64,000 bases of DNA, taken from NCBI RefSeq assembly GCF_947179165.1, contig NC_077242.1:74691097-74755096 (forward strand). Direction: 5' to 3'. A program made the position numbers and the translations under genes. Each line of letters begins with the position of its first letter. The first letter of the stretch is position 1. Shown here in pieces: positions 59,166 to 64,000 of this stretch. The notes under the pieces are model-generated. The model worked only from the letters and a program-made list of their open reading frames with translations. It searched no databases and was not told the DNA's origin. This stretch comes from Solanum dulcamara. Taxonomy: Eukaryota; Streptophyta; Magnoliopsida; Solanales; Solanaceae.

Positions 59166-59199
59166 TGTATGATTTGGCCACAAAAATTTTTATTTTAAT

Positions 59200-61400
59200 T
59201 CTCTAGGTTCACTTTTAATAAGCAACCAAAACAACTATTCATAAATTGGTTGGACACTTTTTCCTTCTCCAAGTAATATTGTATAATTTTAACAACATCC
59301 ACCTTGATAAAATGCTCACAAGTCCATCAAAGTGATCCTCGTCCTCCAATTCCTTACGCAAATTATATTGGGAGAGGTCTACTGAGGTTTCACGTTTTGA
59401 TATTAATAATATATCATTCTCCTTAGTAGATTCATCCCTGTTATTAGATGTCTCAGAAGACTCATTCCTATCACTAACTGTTTTAGAAGCATTATCCCAT
59501 CACTAACGGTTTTAGAAGACTCATCCCCCTCGCTAGATATATCATGTTCCTGAAAATATTGTAACAAATGTAATATCAATTAGACAAATAAGAAAAATTA
59601 AAGATTGGTTTCAATATTTTAAAGGACTGATTGTAAATCGATCCGATCAACTATTAGTCGGTCTATTATATATTTAAAAAATCAGTCTGATTTTTACATT
59701 GTTCAGATTAATGTACTATCAATCGCCTGATTTGGTAAACAAAATATTTTAGTCTTTTGGACAATTTTATAAAGTAGATCGATGGTTGATTGAGTAGACC
59801 AATTAATAATTGATCACATAAATTGTGACAGATTTCTACTTAGTCGGATCGATTTATTATCTGTCGCTTTAATTATAGCAATAATGATTCCTTTCTCACT
59901 GATATGAGAAATTTAAGTTGAAAAGCTAAAAATGAAGGTGCATCTGATTCTCCTCTAGCTTGCGGCCAACATTTTTAGGATCAACTAGCACCATAAATTC
60001 TTCAAAAACAAGTAAAAGTTATGATCAAGAAACAACACTCACAAAAAAAAAATTACTTTAACTATAACTTCATATAAACTTTAATTGCATATCTATTGCT
60101 ACAATGTTTTTCTTTACAAAATAAGATTGATGCTAGAATTAAGGGAGAATAGAAAACTTGCAATTTAGAAATTCAAGAAAAATACTCAAAAAGAGAGTTT
60201 AAAAAATGAGTAAATTGAATAAGCAATATGTCTTTAGCAAGAAGGGAGGAGAAAGAGAGAATGTGCCGTTGCAATGAGAAAATTTGGCTGAGCCAAGTAA
60301 ATTTTTTTTGAATGTGCAGTCAATGTCACTTCTATTAGGTTTATATATTTAATTTATTTATAAATAGGTCCCTAGCTTATCTAATATTTTAATTACAGTC
60401 CAATTATTCATTAAGTGCATTTTCTCATTTATTTTGATATATTTTAAATTGAGTAAATAATAGAAGGCATTTTGTTAATTGAGGACTTGAATGGGTCTCT
60501 CAGCCAAATTTTCTCATTATTATTTATGTTTCATGTTGTGTTGTATTGTATTATAGTATATTATTTTAATAAATATAATATTTAAATAAATTATATTGTT
60601 TTCTATTGTTATGTAATATTACATATCAATAATTTGAATAATAAATCTATAAGAAAAATAAAATTTAAGATAGAGCTATTATGCAAAAATATATAAAGAT
60701 AAAATAAAATTATTAAATAATAAAAAGATAAAATAAAAAAAATATTAAGATAATGAAGCAATCATACTAAATCGATCGTTACATGAAATGTACCTTTCTG
60801 TTGTTACTTAATGATGAACAGTGAAATGAGATGATTTTATACGTTTTAAATGCTAAGTTTGCAATTAATGTTTACTTTTCATATGTGAAGGATTGCAAAT
60901 TCAAGTGTTAAACATGATTAGTGAAAAAGGCCAACAAAAATGCTTAAGAAGAAAAAAATGACATTCTCTGGGCGCCGATTGCGCGCTTAAGCGCCCAGCG
61001 ACGCTCCCGCATGAAATTCAAGACATGCACTAGTCCTCTGCGGTGTAAAAGCATGCAAACAATTAAAAGAGTATTATTGGAATTTCTTGTGGAACCCTAT
61101 GCTATATGATGTTGGAATTTGTTCAGAGTTAGGGTATCGAGAAAAAGAAAGAAAAAGGCTAGATTGCGAAGGGGAGAAAGAAAAACATTGTACACTATTC
61201 GAATCCAAAATGGAAGTTGGGATTCAGAGTTTGGTTGTTATGTCTTCTTTTTCATCTTTGTTCTTACTAAGTTTATTCCCCTCGATGGAGTAGTTTCTTA
61301 GAGGGTATTTGACAAACATGGTGTATTGATGAATATGCTGGGATTTTAATTGTCGTTTCTATACTTGAACTTGTTATGGAGATTGAATTAAATTGCAAAA
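59200..61400. other. AT-rich spacer
   Basis: No gene, A or B recognised. Repeated CGATC- and CTGTCGG-like motifs at 56.8-56.9 and 59.6-59.9 kb suggest decayed transposon ends. A GC-rich hairpin sits at 60967-61000. Two overlapping short plus frames at 61.09-61.30 kb have no recognisable domain. Confidence 0.5.
60968..61000. other. GC-rich perfect-stem hairpin
   Basis: CTGGGCGC and GCGCCCAG are exact inverses around CGATTGCGCGCTTAA; striking in AT-rich surroundings. Confidence 0.7.
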
Positions 61401-61410
61401 AGAGAATTAG

Positions 61411-62650
61411 GTGCCGTTTGGCCCCAAATAATTTTTGGAAAAAACTTAAAAACTAGTGTTTGGCCATATAATTTATCATTACTTGGCAAATATAGTTGGT
61501 AAACATCCCAAGTTATAGAAAAAACTGGTGAGTGTTTGGCCCCAAGTAGTTTTTAGAAAAAACTAGAAAAATATTTAAAAATTTATGTTTGTCCATACAA
61601 TTTGCCATTACTTGGAAAAATCCCCAAGTTCCCAAGTTCTAAAAAAAACTAGAACTTGAGAACTTGAAAAGTTTTAAAAATTTAAAAATAACCACAAACT
61701 TTTATATTTTACAAAAAAAATCAATCATTTATTAATTTCAACTAAATATTTATCTACCAACTTACTCTATTAATATGATCAACCAATACCATTAATCCCC
61801 TTAAATAAAACTTATCTATAAAAATGTCCATCGACTCTCTTTAATGAAACTTCTCTCAATGAGCGAACAACCATATTTCTATTAATGGAATGAGATATCA
61901 TTTGCAAGACTACAGGGGTGGTGAAAAAGAGCCTAAGAATGGCAAATAGTTATTTAGCTATAGACATGTCTCTTTGCGTAATATAATTGAAAGAACATTT
62001 GGTACGTGAAAAAGTAAATTCAAAATAATACGACAAGGCATGAACAACTGTGACTTAAACATCCAGGTGACAATAGTAGTTGCATGTGCCGTATTACATA
62101 ATTTTATGCGTGAAAATCAAAGTAGTGATGGAATATTCACTGAATATGAAAGTGATGATATGATCATTGATAAAAATGATAAACAATCGACTCAGAGTAA
62201 CAATATTATTTTATCTTCTCAGTCATCTGATCTAAAAATGAAAGCTTGACAGGAAGAGATTGTTAATAGAATGTGGGAAGATTTTATAAAAATAATAGTT
62301 TGTTATTACCTCATCCGAAAAAGAATAGTTTGAATGACAAGATTGTGAAAAAATAATAATTTATTTTTAATTGATTAATGCATTGATCTCGCCTATATTG
62401 TTATTTTGTTGTTGTTGATTATTATTAATTATGTTATAAGATTTTTTTTAACAGAACTTGTTCATTATAAAATGATAACACAAACTTATGGTATTTTAAA
62501 TAATTTTTAGAACTTAGAGATACAAAATAATATTTTTTAAAATTTCACCAAAACTTGAAAAATTTTATGGTCAAAAGCATGGTGAAACTTCACCAAATTA
62601 TCTCCCAAAATAAACTTGCCGAGAATATTTGGGAACTTGGGCCCAACAAC
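61411..62650. mobile_element. PIF/Harbinger element relic
   Basis: Begins TTA-GGTGCCGTTTGGCCCC like the 11.25 kb MITE. The segments after 61.4 kb and at 62.28-62.6 kb are collinear with that MITE, and the extra interior contains the transposase relic. A further copy of the right-hand part follows at 62.65-63.17 kb. Confidence 0.72.
61922..62249 (+). pseudogene. Harbinger transposase, C-terminal relic
   Basis: Plus-strand frame RHVSLRNIIERTFGT, a stop where a Trp codon is usual, then KSKFKIIRQGMNNCDLNIQ and VVACAVLHNFMREN. The IERTFG and CxVLHNF motifs are diagnostic of PIF/Harbinger DDE transposases. The rest of the protein is missing. Confidence 0.82.
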
Positions 62651-63175
62651 ACCTAGAACTTGGCCAAGTTCTAATATTTGTGAAGTTTTAAAAAATTAAA
62701 AATTACCCCAAGTTTTTAATTTTTTTAAAATACCCATCATTTATTAATTCTAACTAATATTTAACTACCAACTTACCCATTAACATGGTCAACCAACACC
62801 ATTAAATAATATCTGTATCTATTAAAAAAAGATAGCTTGTTACTACATCCTCCAAAAAAGAATAGTTTGAGTGAGAAGATTAAGAAAAAAGAATAATTTA
62901 TTTTTAATGCGATTAATGTATTGTTCTTTTCCATATCGTTATTTTATTGTTGTAGATTATTATCTTATAAACGAACATGTTCATTATAAAATAAAATACA
63001 AACTTATGATTATTTTTAATATTTTTTAAAATTTATGATATAAAATAATATTTTTTGAAATAGTCAAATATTCTAGAAAAAAATTGTGGGCCAAAAGCAT
63101 GATGAAATTTTATTAAAATTTTACTCAAAAATAATTTACCAAGAATATTTAAAAATTTGAGATCAAACGCGTGCT
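62650..63175. repeat. Additional partial copy of the Harbinger-type interior
   Basis: TTTATTAATTCTAACTAATATTTA, TCCAAAAAAGAATAGTTTGAG and ATTCTAGAAAAAAATTG repeat the order of 62.28-62.6 kb; ends near GATCAAACGCGTGCTC. Confidence 0.65.
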
Positions 63176-63635
63176 CAGAAGAGAAACAACTTTAAGAGCT
63201 TCGAAGTTTGTTGTCTTGCCCTTCGAGGTACGCTTATTTGCAAATTGGGCTCATGTGGAATAGCTATCTGGGTTGAAGTTAAATGGGTATTTTGGGCACA
63301 TAATGTGGTAAATGGCTCATGAGTAATTGTTCCGAAATTAGTTATTTTCGAAATGTTATCCACACTTAATATGAAATAAAATAAATATTATTATTTTGAA
63401 ATAACTTACTTGTAATCTTATTCCAATCAAATATGAGATAAATTTATCATAAATAATAAGACAAATAATTTAAAACAAAGAGAATATGGTTATCATTCAA
63501 GCAGTTGATCATATTTATTTCTAGTTCTTTGCAAGTAAATTATTTTTTATGTGATAAAAAGCACCATCAAAACTTAAAGTTAAATTTTATAGAGTGATGA
63601 TTAGATTGACGTTATTGTAGAGAGCAGAGTGTTAG

Positions 63636-63935
63636 CCAATTAAGAGCTCTCATGTTCAAAAAATGTATATTGTAGAAATGAGAATGCTGAGATGCATGAG
63701 TGAACATATTATGAACAAAATATTAGGAAGGAGGTTATCTAGAATGAGCTAGGAATGATGGACAAGATGAGAAAAACGAGACTACGATAGTTTGAACATG
63801 TGAAACAAAAATGCACAGACATCCCAATGAGAGGGTGCAAGAGACTAAATATAATAAGCACGAGAATAGGGGAAATACATCGAAAAAACACTGGAGAGAG
63901 GTGGTTACAGTGGAGGATCCAAAATTTCCGTTCAT
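63636..63935 (+). mobile_element. LINE reverse transcriptase 3' relic
   Basis: Text of the plant LINE RT C-terminus in broken frames: EMRMLRCMSEH, DKMRKTRLR, a stop, FEHVKQKCTDIPMRGCKRL. Stops and frameshifts throughout. Confidence 0.75.
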
Positions 63936-64000
63936 GAGATTCGAAAAAAGTAAGCATGTTAATAGCGTCGATAAATGAACGAATCGAATTAGATTCGAGC

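Overview
The window is plant nuclear DNA, AT-rich and full of small transposons. It is most likely from a Solanaceae species: it carries a TS-type SINE with a tRNA-like head, dispersed retroposon tails of the 'AACAACAACATACCCAGTG' type, Tourist/Harbinger and hAT MITEs with 'CCGTTTGG' termini, a TRIM, and Ty1-copia, MULE and LINE remnants. I see no intact ordinary protein-coding gene. Genus is not resolved. All calls rest on reading the sequence; no search or folding program was run.

The dominant content is a dispersed-tandem array covering about 1-20.2, 22.9-35.4 and 40.8-55.8 kb. It is built from two alternating conserved elements, named here A (about 150-240 bp, 70-odd copies or fragments) and B (about 100 bp, about 50 copies or fragments). 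Read on the minus strand, A has the layout of a box C/D RNA: terminal stem GAGGC, box C (RTGATGA), a long body, box D (CTGA), closing stem GCCTC. The terminal stem co-varies between sub-families (GAGGC/GCCTC, GGGCT/AGCCC, GTAGGC/GCCTAC). The body holds a near-invariant palindromic core (GCCATGGC followed by TGCA) and a small hairpin with loop CCAAGATA whose stem also co-varies. B, read on the same strand, has a lower stem (GGCN/NGCC), a CAGAGAG/CTCTCTG stem, and a 10-13 bp pairing between the loop of that stem and a downstream strand. This is an H-type pseudoknot, or two mutually exclusive folds. Reading frames are not conserved between sub-families, so I interpret A and B as non-coding RNA genes in minus-sense polycistronic clusters (B then A, repeated). 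A promoter-like patch with two Site II motifs and a TATA-like box at 19.52-19.57 kb points leftward into a B-A-B-A run; a second, weaker patch lies at 20.33 kb. This array is the candidate undescribed system.

Layout: 0-14.4 kb, class 0 and I cassettes with MITE and SINE insertions; 14.4-18.6 kb, AT-rich spacer with a LINE scrap and a 320-bp tandem repeat; 18.6-20.2 kb, class 0 cassettes with the best promoter candidate; 20.3-22.7 kb, spacer with a minisatellite; 22.8-35.4 kb, class II, IV and VI cassettes, including a segmental duplication of about 5 kb (24.8-29.8 versus 31.0-35.9 kb) with differential MITE insertions, F-box/DUF295 pseudogenes and split tRNA-Val-like sequences; 35.4-40.8 kb, MITE, foldback, internally deleted Ty1-copia with a nested SINE, and a TRIM; 40.8-55.8 kb, class II-VI cassettes; 56-64 kb, no A or B, but MULE remnants, a multi-exon DUF1985-type pseudogene, a Harbinger transposase relic and a LINE relic.

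The element classes are local and share block duplications, so the array grew by unequal exchange and segmental duplication and was later peppered by transposons. Many copies are truncated, which suggests birth-and-death evolution with only a subset functional.
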